From the NCBI GenBank assembly GCA_022614735.1, contig JAKEHZ010000317.1:1-5665 (forward strand): a stretch of 5,665 bases of DNA, written 5' to 3'. Position 1 is the first letter of the stretch; each line of letters starts with the position of its first letter. The DNA comes from Acidobacteriota bacterium (GTDB taxonomy: Bacteria > Acidobacteriota > Blastocatellia > RBC074). This document shows, one piece after another, positions 1 through 5,039 of this stretch. A program made the translations under genes and the position numbers. The notes beneath the pieces are model-generated. The model was not told the origin of the DNA, did no database searches, and worked only from the letters and a program-made list of their open reading frames with translations.

Positions 1-94
1 GCCGAAAAACCGTCAGCGCGAAAAAATAATTCATGATGTTTTTGTAAATGGCTGTTTAGGCAGCATTTCCTGTGCGAAGAATTTTGGTTCTTCA

Positions 95-143
95 GAGCTG
101 TAATAGGAGCGACATCCATCCGCACAGATGACGCCCCTGGGGC
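95..143. repeat. REP-like imperfect palindrome, possible dispersed intergenic repeat
   Basis: GGAGCGACAT (106-115) and ATGACGCCCC (128-137) form an imperfect inverted repeat (8 of 10 positions) around a 12-nt spacer. It is followed by the small perfect palindrome GCCCCTGGGGC (133-143) and preceded by a decayed GAGCT...GGAGC pair (95-110). The mixture of GGAGCGACATC-type and GCCCCTGGGGC-type blocks resembles dispersed REP-like repeats that I associate with acidobacterial and planctomycete intergenic regions. That association is from memory and unverified. Only one copy is present in this window, so repetitiveness cannot be shown here. Confidence 0.35.
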
Positions 144-180
144 TATTCCCACAAAATCCGGACGGGTCAGCATTTTTCAA

Positions 181-239
181 TTGTCATTGTTCATCCCGTC
201 AAGTCTCTTTCAATGACAAATGACAAAACTCAAATGATA
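181..239. repeat. Degenerate heptamer repeat with short inverted partner
   Basis: AATGACA occurs twice in tandem (212-218, 219-225), with a decayed third copy AATGATA at 233-239. TTGTCATTG (181-189) is the reverse complement of CAATGACAA (211-219), giving a 9-bp stem with a 21-nt loop. The 7-bp period and the inverted arrangement match the much better preserved arrays between the atp genes, so this looks like an eroded member of the same class. It lies downstream of the phospholipase stop and has no T-run, so it is not a standard terminator. Confidence 0.45.
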
Positions 240-279
240 AAGGGAAAATGATGGGATTCTGACTGGGCATGATCAATTA

Positions 280-1155
280 CTACTCGTTGATCATCGTAAC
301 TCGACGCTTGTCATATTCCGGCTTCGAGAAAATGCGTTTGAAGAATCCCTGTTTGCGTGGTTCGAGCATTTTCTTGATATTGGGTACCACTCTGAGGGCT
401 GCCTCTTCGCCCGCCGCGATCATCTCCCGGGCTTTTGACAGATCATCGGGGCGAACATGCTCTATCTGCGGACGAACCACGATATCGGCATCAGTATAGA
501 GATAGCTGACAGTGCTCCGCCCCATAATCGAGAGCGCCTGCGACATGACCGTGAAGAGATGTGTCGGCTGCGGTATAGGCAGGTGCTGAGAATTGACATC
601 AACTGCAATGATAATATCCGCGCCCATCATTCTCGCAACCGATGCGGGGATATGGCCGACCAATCCGCCATCAACCATCATACGGCCATTGACCAGGACA
701 GGCGTGTAAAAGATCGGCATCGCGCAGCTGGCTCTAATTGCGAGCGGCAGACTACCTTCTGTGAAGACCACCATCTTTCCGGTCTGAATATCTGTTGCGA
801 CGGCTCCAAACGGAATCCGTGTTCCTTCAAACTCCGTCACGGGGAAATTCGCGCGGATGAAATCTTCCGTGCGCTTGCTGTCGTAAAACCCCAGGCGCGA
901 GATTGTGACTCGACCCAAATCGTTCCAACTGATCTTCAACGCAATAGCCTCAATCTGATCGGGCGTGAGCCCCGCGGCATATGCTCCTCCAATGAGCGAG
1001 CCGACGCTTGTGCCGGCAATCAAATCAATAGGAATCTCGTTTTTATCTAATTCGCGCAGAACGCCGACGTGTGCGCACCCGCGAGCCATCCCTCCGCCAA
1101 GCGCAAGTCCTACAACGGGTCGAGCTATCTCTTTTTTATTGTCTGTCTTTGCCAT
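280..1155 (-). CDS. Patatin-like phospholipase family protein (RssA-type)
   Basis: A predicted serine lipid acyl hydrolase of the bacterial patatin family, 291 residues, with a Ser-Asp catalytic dyad. The oxyanion-hole glycine motif is GGGMARG (residues 20-26), the nucleophile elbow is GTSVG (48-52, Ser50), and the catalytic aspartate lies in DGG (162-164, Asp162). The segment RASCAMPIFYTPV (141-153) is typical of the RssA/NTE-like branch. Length fits single-domain members. There is no signal peptide or clear membrane segment, so a cytoplasmic or peripheral location is likely. The start is supported by AGGAG just upstream of ATG, with GGAGG a little further up. The gene ends in tandem stops TAG-TAA. 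A weak -10-like TAAAAT (minus strand, 1200-1195) lacks a good -35. The long hairpin at 1209-1355 would lie in its 5' leader if transcription starts further upstream. The natural substrate is unknown, so no gene symbol is given. Confidence 0.93.
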   Translation of the reverse strand: MAKTDNKKEIARPVVGLALGGGMARGCAHVGVLRELDKNEIPIDLIAGTSVGSLIGGAYAAGLTPDQIEAIALKISWNDLGRVTISRLGFYDSKRTEDFIRANFPVTEFEGTRIPFGAVATDIQTGKMVVFTEGSLPLAIRASCAMPIFYTPVLVNGRMMVDGGLVGHIPASVARMMGADIIIAVDVNSQHLPIPQPTHLFTVMSQALSIMGRSTVSYLYTDADIVVRPQIEHVRPDDLSKAREMIAAGEEAALRVVPNIKKMLEPRKQGFFKRIFSKPEYDKRRVTMINE

Positions 1156-1208
1156 AGCTCCTGCTTGCCTCCGAAATAGTATTTGACGGGCGGCATTTTA
1201 GCAGAAGG

Positions 1209-1355
1209 CAGAGAGAGAATACGAAACAAACGAAAAGAGAAAACGGAACAAACGGAAATAACGGAACAAACGGAAATTCTAAAAATTTTTCCGTTTGTTC
1301 CGTTATTTCCGTTTGTTCCGTTTTCTCTTTTCGTTTGTTTCGTATTCTCTCTTTG
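1209..1355. repeat. Giant perfect inverted repeat (65-bp stem, 11-nt loop)
   Basis: Positions 1212-1276 are the exact reverse complement of 1288-1352, giving a 65-bp perfect stem with an 11-nt AT-rich loop (1277-1287). Pairing continues to 1209/1355 with one mismatch. Each arm has an outer part (AGAGAGAATACG, then CGAAACAAACGAAAAGAG) and an inner part of alternating 9-bp units ACGGAACAA and ACGGAAATA. It sits between two divergent genes, so it cannot be a shared terminator. It has no T-run after the stem in either orientation. Both strands are free of stop codons in some frames across it, which creates spurious small reading frames. It belongs to the same family as the repeat at 2307-2397. 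Confidence 0.93.
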
Positions 1356-1359
1356 CGGC

Positions 1360-1388
1360 TTGACGGTGTGAGATGTCTGGGGTACAAC
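1360..1388 (+). promoter_or_regulatory. Possible sigma-70-type promoter for the hypothetical gene
   Basis: TTGACG (1360-1365) and TACAAC (1383-1388) are separated by 17 bp. They match the -35 and -10 consensus at 5 of 6 and 4 of 6 positions. The pair begins 5 nt beyond the end of the long hairpin and points toward the plus-strand gene starting at 1493, leaving a leader of about 100 nt. TTGACGG also occurs at 1183-1189 and 1412-1418 without a good -10, so the match could be chance. Confidence 0.3.
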
Positions 1389-1481
1389 TGGTCTTACCGT
1401 TTGAGACGGAATTGACGGTTGCCGCTTTCCTCTGTGTGTGGCCAGTTGGCTTTAAGCGATGAGCGGTAAGTATATTAGGTT

Positions 1482-1487
1482 AGGAGG
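1482..1487 (+). promoter_or_regulatory. Strong Shine-Dalgarno site fixing a TTG start
   Basis: AGGAGG lies 5 nt before the TTG at 1493-1495. This is the best ribosome binding site in the window. It decides the start of the hypothetical gene as TTG, since no ATG is available at a suitable distance in that frame. Confidence 0.8.
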
Positions 1488-1492
1488 AGCGC

Positions 1493-1843
1493 TTGCAAAA
1501 TATACCGCGCTACTGCTCACTAGATGGCTTCACCGAACTGAGTTCCTCGCTCGATGGTGTTGCCCTGCGAACGCTGGCCCCGTTCGATACCGTATGCGCT
1601 CGCACACTCAACAACGATTACTACATCTTCCTGCTCGATCCTGAAACCGGGAAAGCGCTGATCCAGGGCGGGCGCTACTTCGCCGAACCTGTCGAAGCGA
1701 CGGTCAGCGGGTCGACCTTTGGTGGTTGTATGCTGAAGATGGGCTGGCTTGGCATAGGACTTCGCATCGAAATCTGCACTGGCGGTCAGCGAATCGTTAC
1801 CTCACCAGTCCGAGCGCTGCACATCGAACACTCTGACTCTTAG
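1493..1843 (+). CDS. Conserved hypothetical small protein (116 aa)
   Basis: A 116-residue protein with no domain I can name. The start is TTG, supported by a perfect AGGAGG 5 nt upstream. The first 25 residues look variable. The rest is rich in predicted beta strands, with landmarks NNDYYIFLLDP (40-50), IQGGRYF (57-63), GSTFGG (73-78), LKMGWLGIGLRIEI (81-94) and TSPVRALHIE (103-112). The glycine-rich strand-turn pattern suggests a compact beta barrel, which is inference. I have an impression that similar proteins ending in a TSPV-like motif occur as uncharacterised families in Acidobacteriota and other phyla, but this is unverified memory. It has no signal peptide or membrane segment. It is the only plus-strand gene here, divergent from the phospholipase and convergent on the VanZ gene, with overlapping stop codons, so the neighbours do not reveal its function. 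Confidence 0.75.
   Translation: MQNIPRYCSLDGFTELSSSLDGVALRTLAPFDTVCARTLNNDYYIFLLDPETGKALIQGGRYFAEPVEATVSGSTFGGCMLKMGWLGIGLRIEICTGGQRIVTSPVRALHIEHSDS
1840..1843. other. Overlapping stop codons of convergent genes (TTAG)
   Basis: The plus-strand TAG (1841-1843) and the minus-strand TAA (1842-1840) share the tetranucleotide TTAG. The two genes therefore end on each other with no intergenic space and no room for a dedicated terminator. Confidence 0.85.
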
Positions 1844-2430
1844 CTTCCCTGCCTTCGCCTCACCAACCAGAGCAAAAATAGAGCGGTGAATCCACCTGCA
1901 ATGTCTGTCAGGCTGTCGTGGATTGAACCGGTGCGCGATCTTGTGTGGGTCTGATGGTATTCATCCAAGAGCGCATATACCACAACAATCAGGAAAGAAT
2001 AGATCGTCCACGACCGACGCCATAGTGTCATCCCTCCCGAACGAAAAGCTCGAAAGAGCAGCAGCGCCAGAATTCCATACTCGGTAAAGTGCGCGGCCTT
2101 GCGAATTAGATAATGGATGGGCTGAAACTGTTCTTCGGTCAGGTCTGGAAAAATCGCATGGAAGATGGACCAGAAAAGCGATCCCGTATTCTCCCCCGAA
2201 AAATTATCGGTCGAGAAAAAGTAAATAGATGCCATCCAGAGAATTGGTGGTATCCAGTAGAAGAGGGGGTTGAGATTTGAGATTTGAGATTTGAGATTTG
2301 AAACTAAGAGAATACGAAACAAACGAAATAAACGAAACAAACGAAAAGTTTGGCTTTTTTCGTTTGTTTCGTTTATTTCGTTTGTTTCGTATTCTCTCTT
2401 CCCCTCCATATCCACAAAATCCATTAGCAC
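1840..2430 (-). CDS. VanZ-like family membrane protein, 5' end overlapped by repeats
   Basis: A small integral membrane protein of the VanZ-like family. The core (residues 54-196) has four predicted membrane segments: about 55-73, 106-129, 141-157 and 172-191. It carries the family hallmarks FSTDNFSG (72-79), RKAAHFTEY (110-118), DEYHQ (156-160) and R166-TGS followed by D172 and D176. VanZ itself gives low-level teicoplanin resistance, but the role of most family members is unknown. The start is a problem. Membrane segment 1 begins near residue 55, but no ATG, GTG or TTG lies in frame between the repeats and residue 66. Upstream starts (GTG 2430, ATG 2424, ATG 2409) read through a 41-bp hairpin and a heptamer array, adding about 50 odd residues (NETNEK, RLFRLF). 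Starting at Met66 (2235) would cut membrane segment 1. The GTG given here lies 14 nt after the atpG stop and has no good Shine-Dalgarno. The gene may be co-transcribed with atpG. Confidence 0.8.
   Translation of the reverse strand: MLMDFVDMEGKREYETNEINETNEKSQTFRLFRLFRLFRILLVSNLKSQISNLNPLFYWIPPILWMASIYFFSTDNFSGENTGSLFWSIFHAIFPDLTEEQFQPIHYLIRKAAHFTEYGILALLLFRAFRSGGMTLWRRSWTIYSFLIVVVYALLDEYHQTHTRSRTGSIHDSLTDIAGGFTALFLLWLVRRRQGS
2271..2301. repeat. Heptamer tandem array TGAGATT x4.4
   Basis: Four perfect copies of TGAGATT (2271-2298) are followed by a partial TGA. On the minus strand, the vanZ coding sense, they read AATCTCA and translate as part of SNLKSQISNLN just before the first membrane segment. 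Unlike the atp arrays there is no perfect inverted partner. A degenerate relative in the same orientation, GAGATAT-GAGATTA-GAG, lies at 2434-2450 on the far side of the neighbouring hairpin. Confidence 0.9.
2307..2397. repeat. Perfect inverted repeat (41-bp stem, 9-nt loop)
   Basis: Positions 2307-2347 are the exact reverse complement of 2357-2397, with a 9-nt loop (2348-2356). The arms consist of 9-bp units ACGAAACAA and ACGAAATAA in alternation. The outer 22 nt (2307-2328) are identical to positions 1214-1235 of the larger hairpin, so the two are members of one family. There is no T-run after the stem in the direction of atpG-vanZ transcription, so it is not a standard terminator. It lies within the only upstream reading frame available to vanZ and is stop-free in that frame. 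Confidence 0.93.
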
Positions 2431-2444
2431 CAGGAGATATGAGA

Positions 2445-3332
2445 TTAGAGCGCCTCTGCACCGCTGACAACTTCTATGATTTCGCGCGTAATCGCAGCCT
2501 GGCGCACGCGGTTCATATTCAGCGTCAAACGGTCAATTACATCGTTGGCATTCTTCGATGCCGAATCCATGGCAGTCATTCTTGCGCCGAGCTCTGAGGC
2601 AACTGATTCGAGCAACGCGTGATAAATTTGATTCTCTACCAGTTTCGGCAGCAACTCATTGAAGATTGCGTCTGCCGGCTGCTCGTAAAGGTAATCGACT
2701 ATGGCCTCGGCCGGCACGGCCTCTTCCGCCATGACGCGACCGGTTGGCAGCAGTTGTTCGACCACAGGTCTTTGCGAGAGCGCGGATTTGAATTCATTGT
2801 AGAGCAGATAAATGCGATCAATCGGTTTCTCTTCAGACCTGAAGTCTTCAATAAGTTTCTTCGCGATGCCGGCTGCGTCGGCAGCACTGGCCCTTCCAGT
2901 GCCGGTAATGTTCAGATGCTCACGCCGAATCTTCACCGGGCGGCGCCGGAAAAAGTCATAGCCTTTGCGTCCAATTAAAACCAACTCGATCTGCTTACCC
3001 ATATTCTGCTTCTGGAACTCCTGGGCAGCCTTGATCAGGTTCGTGTTGAATGCGCCGCATAATCCCTTGTCGGCAGTGACGAGCGCGAGAATAACGCGCT
3101 CCTGTTGAACTTCGCGTTCATGCCCTGTCAGCAACGGATTCTTGTAATCCGGCGCGCGGCGAGCCACGTCGCCGAGGATTTGCATCATCTTGGATGTGTA
3201 TGGGCGCGCAGCCACCACTCGTTCCTGCGCGCGGCGCAGCCTTGCCGCCGAGACCATCTTCATGGCTTTGGTGATCTGCCGCATGTTTTTTACGGCACGC
3301 ACGCGCCGTCTTAAGTCTTGTAGGTTTGGCAT
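2445..3332 (-). CDS. atpG: ATP synthase F1 subunit gamma
   Basis: The gamma subunit is the central rotor shaft of the F1Fo ATP synthase. It rotates inside the alpha3-beta3 ring and couples proton flow through Fo to ATP synthesis on the cytoplasmic face of the membrane. At 295 residues it is close to the usual bacterial length and has no room for the cyanobacterial/chloroplast regulatory insertion. It opens with the conserved N-terminal helix (LRRRVRAVKNMRQITKAMKM, 7-26), carries the conserved ADKGLCGAFN (87-96), and ends with the family signature ITREIIEVVSGAEAL (281-295). The ATG is certain from the family N-terminus. It has no Shine-Dalgarno: the 5 nt upstream (AATT after the repeat) run straight into the GATTGCG hairpin. 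It follows atpA by 82 nt, almost all repeat. The usual next gene, atpD, is absent, and a VanZ gene follows instead. Confidence 0.98.
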   Translation of the reverse strand: MPNLQDLRRRVRAVKNMRQITKAMKMVSAARLRRAQERVVAARPYTSKMMQILGDVARRAPDYKNPLLTGHEREVQQERVILALVTADKGLCGAFNTNLIKAAQEFQKQNMGKQIELVLIGRKGYDFFRRRPVKIRREHLNITGTGRASAADAAGIAKKLIEDFRSEEKPIDRIYLLYNEFKSALSQRPVVEQLLPTGRVMAEEAVPAEAIVDYLYEQPADAIFNELLPKLVENQIYHALLESVASELGARMTAMDSASKNANDVIDRLTLNMNRVRQAAITREIIEVVSGAEAL

Positions 3333-3337
3333 AATTG

Positions 3338-3416
3338 GATTGCGGATTGCGGATTGCGGATTGCGGATTGAATTGCGGAATGTCTTATTTCAATCCGCAA
3401 TCCGCAATCCGCAATC
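3338..3416. repeat. Heptamer inverted repeat between atpA and atpG (26-bp stem)
   Basis: The left arm is GATTGCG x4 plus GATTG (3338-3370). The right arm is CAATCCG x3 plus CAATC (3391-3416). Positions 3345-3370 pair perfectly with 3391-3416 (26 bp), with a 20-nt loop. The left arm has one extra unit, and the loop holds a decayed copy (ATTGCGG), which allows register shifts. The stem covers two bases of the atpA stop codon (3415-3417), and its other end lies 5 nt from the atpG ATG. There is no following T-run, so it is not a typical intrinsic terminator. Confidence 0.93.
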
Positions 3417-4953
3417 ATTGAGCCCTCGCTCCCTTCACCTGTGAGCCGAAACGCTTCTTGAATTCGTCGAGAGTGGATCCAAGCAGGGCTTTCACCTCAT
3501 CATTGATCTGTCTCTTTTCACGAATGGCAGTGAGCAGCGGACCGCCGGCAACATCGAGGTACTTCAGCAATTCAGCCTCGAAATGGCGCACTTTTTCGAC
3601 CGGCAGGTCGTCGACATAACCATTCGAAGCTGCCCAGATGACGACGACCTGATTCGCGACGTCCATCGGCAGATATTGATCCTGTTTGAGAATTTCAGTC
3701 AGACGCTGACCGCGCGCCAGCTGTCTCTGCGTCGCGGCGTCGAGGTCGGACCCGAATTGCGCGAAGGCCGCGAGCTCGCGGAACTGTGCGAGATCGAGCC
3801 GCAGTGTGCCCGCGACCTGTTTCATCGCCTTGATCTGCGCATTGCCACCGACGCGACTCACCGAGTTGCCCACGTTGATCGCCGGGCGTATGCCGGCGTT
3901 GAACAGGTCGGATTCGAGGAAGATTTGTCCGTCAGTGATCGAAATGACGTTCGTCGGGATGTATGCCGAGATGTCCCCAGCCTGTGTCTCGATCACCGGA
4001 AGCGCGGTCAGCGAGCCTCCACCGCGCTCATCGCTGTATTTTGCCGCGCGTTCGAGCAGACGCGAATGCAGGTAGAACACATCGCCCGGATAAGCCTCAC
4101 GCCCCGGCGGACGGCGGAGCAAAAGGCTGATCTCGCGATAAGCAGCAGCGTGCTTGGACAAATCGTCGTAGACGCAGAGCACGGCTTGGCCGCGATCCCT
4201 GAAGTACTCTCCAATTGCGCACCCGGCATAAGGCGCCAGATATTGCATCGCCGCCGGTTCGGACGCTGATGCGGCAACGATGATGGTGTAACTCATCGAA
4301 TCGTACTTTTCCAACGTCGCCTGCACCTGCGCGACGGTCGAAGCCTTCTGGCCGATGGCGACGTAAACACAGATGACGTCTCCGCCTCTCTGGTTGATGA
4401 TCGTGTCGATCGCAACGGCAGTCTTGCCGGTCTGGCGGTCGCCGATGATCAACTCGCGCTGGCCGCGCCCGATCGGGACCATCGCGTCAATAGCTTTGAG
4501 ACCCGTTTGCATCGGCTCTTTCACCGGCTGGCGGTCAACAATTCCAGGCGCAATGCGCTCAATCGGCATGAAATCTTTGGTGACAATCGGCCCTTTACCG
4601 TCGGCCGGCTGACCGAGCGCATTGACGACGCGGCCGAGCATCGCCTCACCTGCAGGCACCTCGATAATGCGCTTGGTGCGCTTGACGATATCGCCTTCCT
4701 TGATGCCTTGATACTCGCCTAATAACACTGCGCCGACTTTATCCTCTTCAAGGTTGAGCGCGAGACCTGAGGCGCCCTTCTCAAATTCGAGCAACTCGCC
4801 GGCCATCGCATTTTCAATGCCGTGAATCTCCGCAATGCCATCTCCAACCTTGATCACTGTGCCGACCTCGGCCACGGTTACGCCAGCGTCGAAGTTTTCG
4901 ATCTGCTGTCGAATAATTTTACTGATCTCATCTGCTTTGATTTCATTTGCCAT
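3415..4953 (-). CDS. atpA: ATP synthase F1 subunit alpha
   Basis: The alpha subunit forms the alpha3-beta3 hexamer of F1 with beta. It binds nucleotide at the non-catalytic sites and supplies the arginine finger to the catalytic sites. At 512 residues it matches the family length. The N-terminal beta-barrel domain covers about 25-95. The Walker A motif is GDRQTGKT (171-178), the Walker B strand is VLCVYDD (258-264), and the alpha/beta signature PAINVGNSVS (357-366) is followed by the arginine finger R367 in SRVGG. The C-terminal helical domain extends to the end. The start ATG is preceded by GGGAG with a 5-nt gap. This is the only one of the three atp genes here with a visible Shine-Dalgarno, which sits just past the upstream hairpin. 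The gene is flanked on both sides by heptamer inverted repeats. Its TGA stop is partly inside the downstream stem. Confidence 0.99.
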   Translation of the reverse strand: MANEIKADEISKIIRQQIENFDAGVTVAEVGTVIKVGDGIAEIHGIENAMAGELLEFEKGASGLALNLEEDKVGAVLLGEYQGIKEGDIVKRTKRIIEVPAGEAMLGRVVNALGQPADGKGPIVTKDFMPIERIAPGIVDRQPVKEPMQTGLKAIDAMVPIGRGQRELIIGDRQTGKTAVAIDTIINQRGGDVICVYVAIGQKASTVAQVQATLEKYDSMSYTIIVAASASEPAAMQYLAPYAGCAIGEYFRDRGQAVLCVYDDLSKHAAAYREISLLLRRPPGREAYPGDVFYLHSRLLERAAKYSDERGGGSLTALPVIETQAGDISAYIPTNVISITDGQIFLESDLFNAGIRPAINVGNSVSRVGGNAQIKAMKQVAGTLRLDLAQFRELAAFAQFGSDLDAATQRQLARGQRLTEILKQDQYLPMDVANQVVVIWAASNGYVDDLPVEKVRHFEAELLKYLDVAGGPLLTAIREKRQINDEVKALLGSTLDEFKKRFGSQVKGARAQ

Positions 4954-4958
4954 ATGGA

Positions 4959-4963
4959 CTCCC
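4959..4963 (-). promoter_or_regulatory. Shine-Dalgarno of atpA, preserved next to hairpin
   Basis: On the minus strand GGGAG lies 5 nt before the atpA ATG. It begins immediately after the last base of the 36-bp hairpin stem (4964). The hairpin therefore ends exactly where the ribosome binding site starts, leaving it single-stranded in the mRNA. Confidence 0.65.
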
Positions 4964-5038
4964 GTTTTCAGTTTTCAGTTTTCAGTTTTCAGTTACCGGC
5001 AACCGGTAACTGAAAACTGAAAACTGAAAACTGAAAAC
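4964..5038. repeat. Heptamer inverted repeat between atpH and atpA (36-bp stem, 3-nt loop)
   Basis: The left arm is GTTTTCA x4 plus GTTACCGG (4964-4999) and the right arm is CCGGTAAC plus TGAAAAC x4 (5003-5038). The two 36-nt arms are perfect reverse complements around the loop CAA (5000-5002). It fills the whole gap between the atpH stop codon (first base at 5042, last at 5040) and the atpA Shine-Dalgarno. The GC-rich tip GTTACCGG would nucleate folding. There is no following T-run, so transcription probably continues into atpA. It may act as an RNA stability or partial attenuation element. Confidence 0.95.
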
Positions 5039-5039
5039 A

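Larger units (their letters stand above)
1..279. other. Gene-free stretch downstream of the phospholipase gene
   Basis: No convincing coding frame is visible in this region, which follows the stop codon of the minus-strand phospholipase gene. It contains a REP-like imperfect palindrome (about 95-143) and a degenerate 7-bp tandem repeat (212-225), both listed separately. The first 90 bases are AT-rich and I see no recognisable signal in them. No hairpin followed by a T-run that would make a clear intrinsic terminator for the phospholipase gene is seen. Confidence 0.6.

Noticed and set aside
1195..1200. TAAAAT (minus strand) as the -10 box of the phospholipase promoter
   Set aside because: The -35 position falls inside the hairpin with a poor match (CGTATT). 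It is too weak to list as a feature.
1183..1366. TTGACGG at 1183-1189 and 1360-1366 as a target-site duplication of the 65-bp hairpin
   Set aside because: The copies are not at equal distance from the stem ends (about 19 and 4 nt), and a third copy occurs at 1412-1418, so chance is more likely.
1136..1387. Open frames on both strands through the 65-bp hairpin (also 1183-1371 plus)
   Set aside because: The frames exist only because the 9-bp repeat units contain no stops. The proteins are low-complexity, mirror each other, and have no start signals.
2204..2470. Minus-strand frame across the 41-bp hairpin, and the plus-strand frame 2298-2597
   Set aside because: They overlap atpG and vanZ in other frames and consist largely of translated repeat. 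No family features are seen.
3583..4269. 228-residue plus-strand frame inside atpA, and the 197-residue plus-strand frame at 457-1050 inside the phospholipase gene
   Set aside because: They are antisense to well-conserved genes, with arginine/cysteine-rich unnatural composition and no ribosome binding site. They are shadows of codon bias.
3338..5038. Intrinsic terminators at the two hairpins inside the atp operon
   Set aside because: No T-run follows either stem in the transcribed direction, and essential downstream genes of the same complex continue. Partial attenuation or mRNA stabilisation remains possible.
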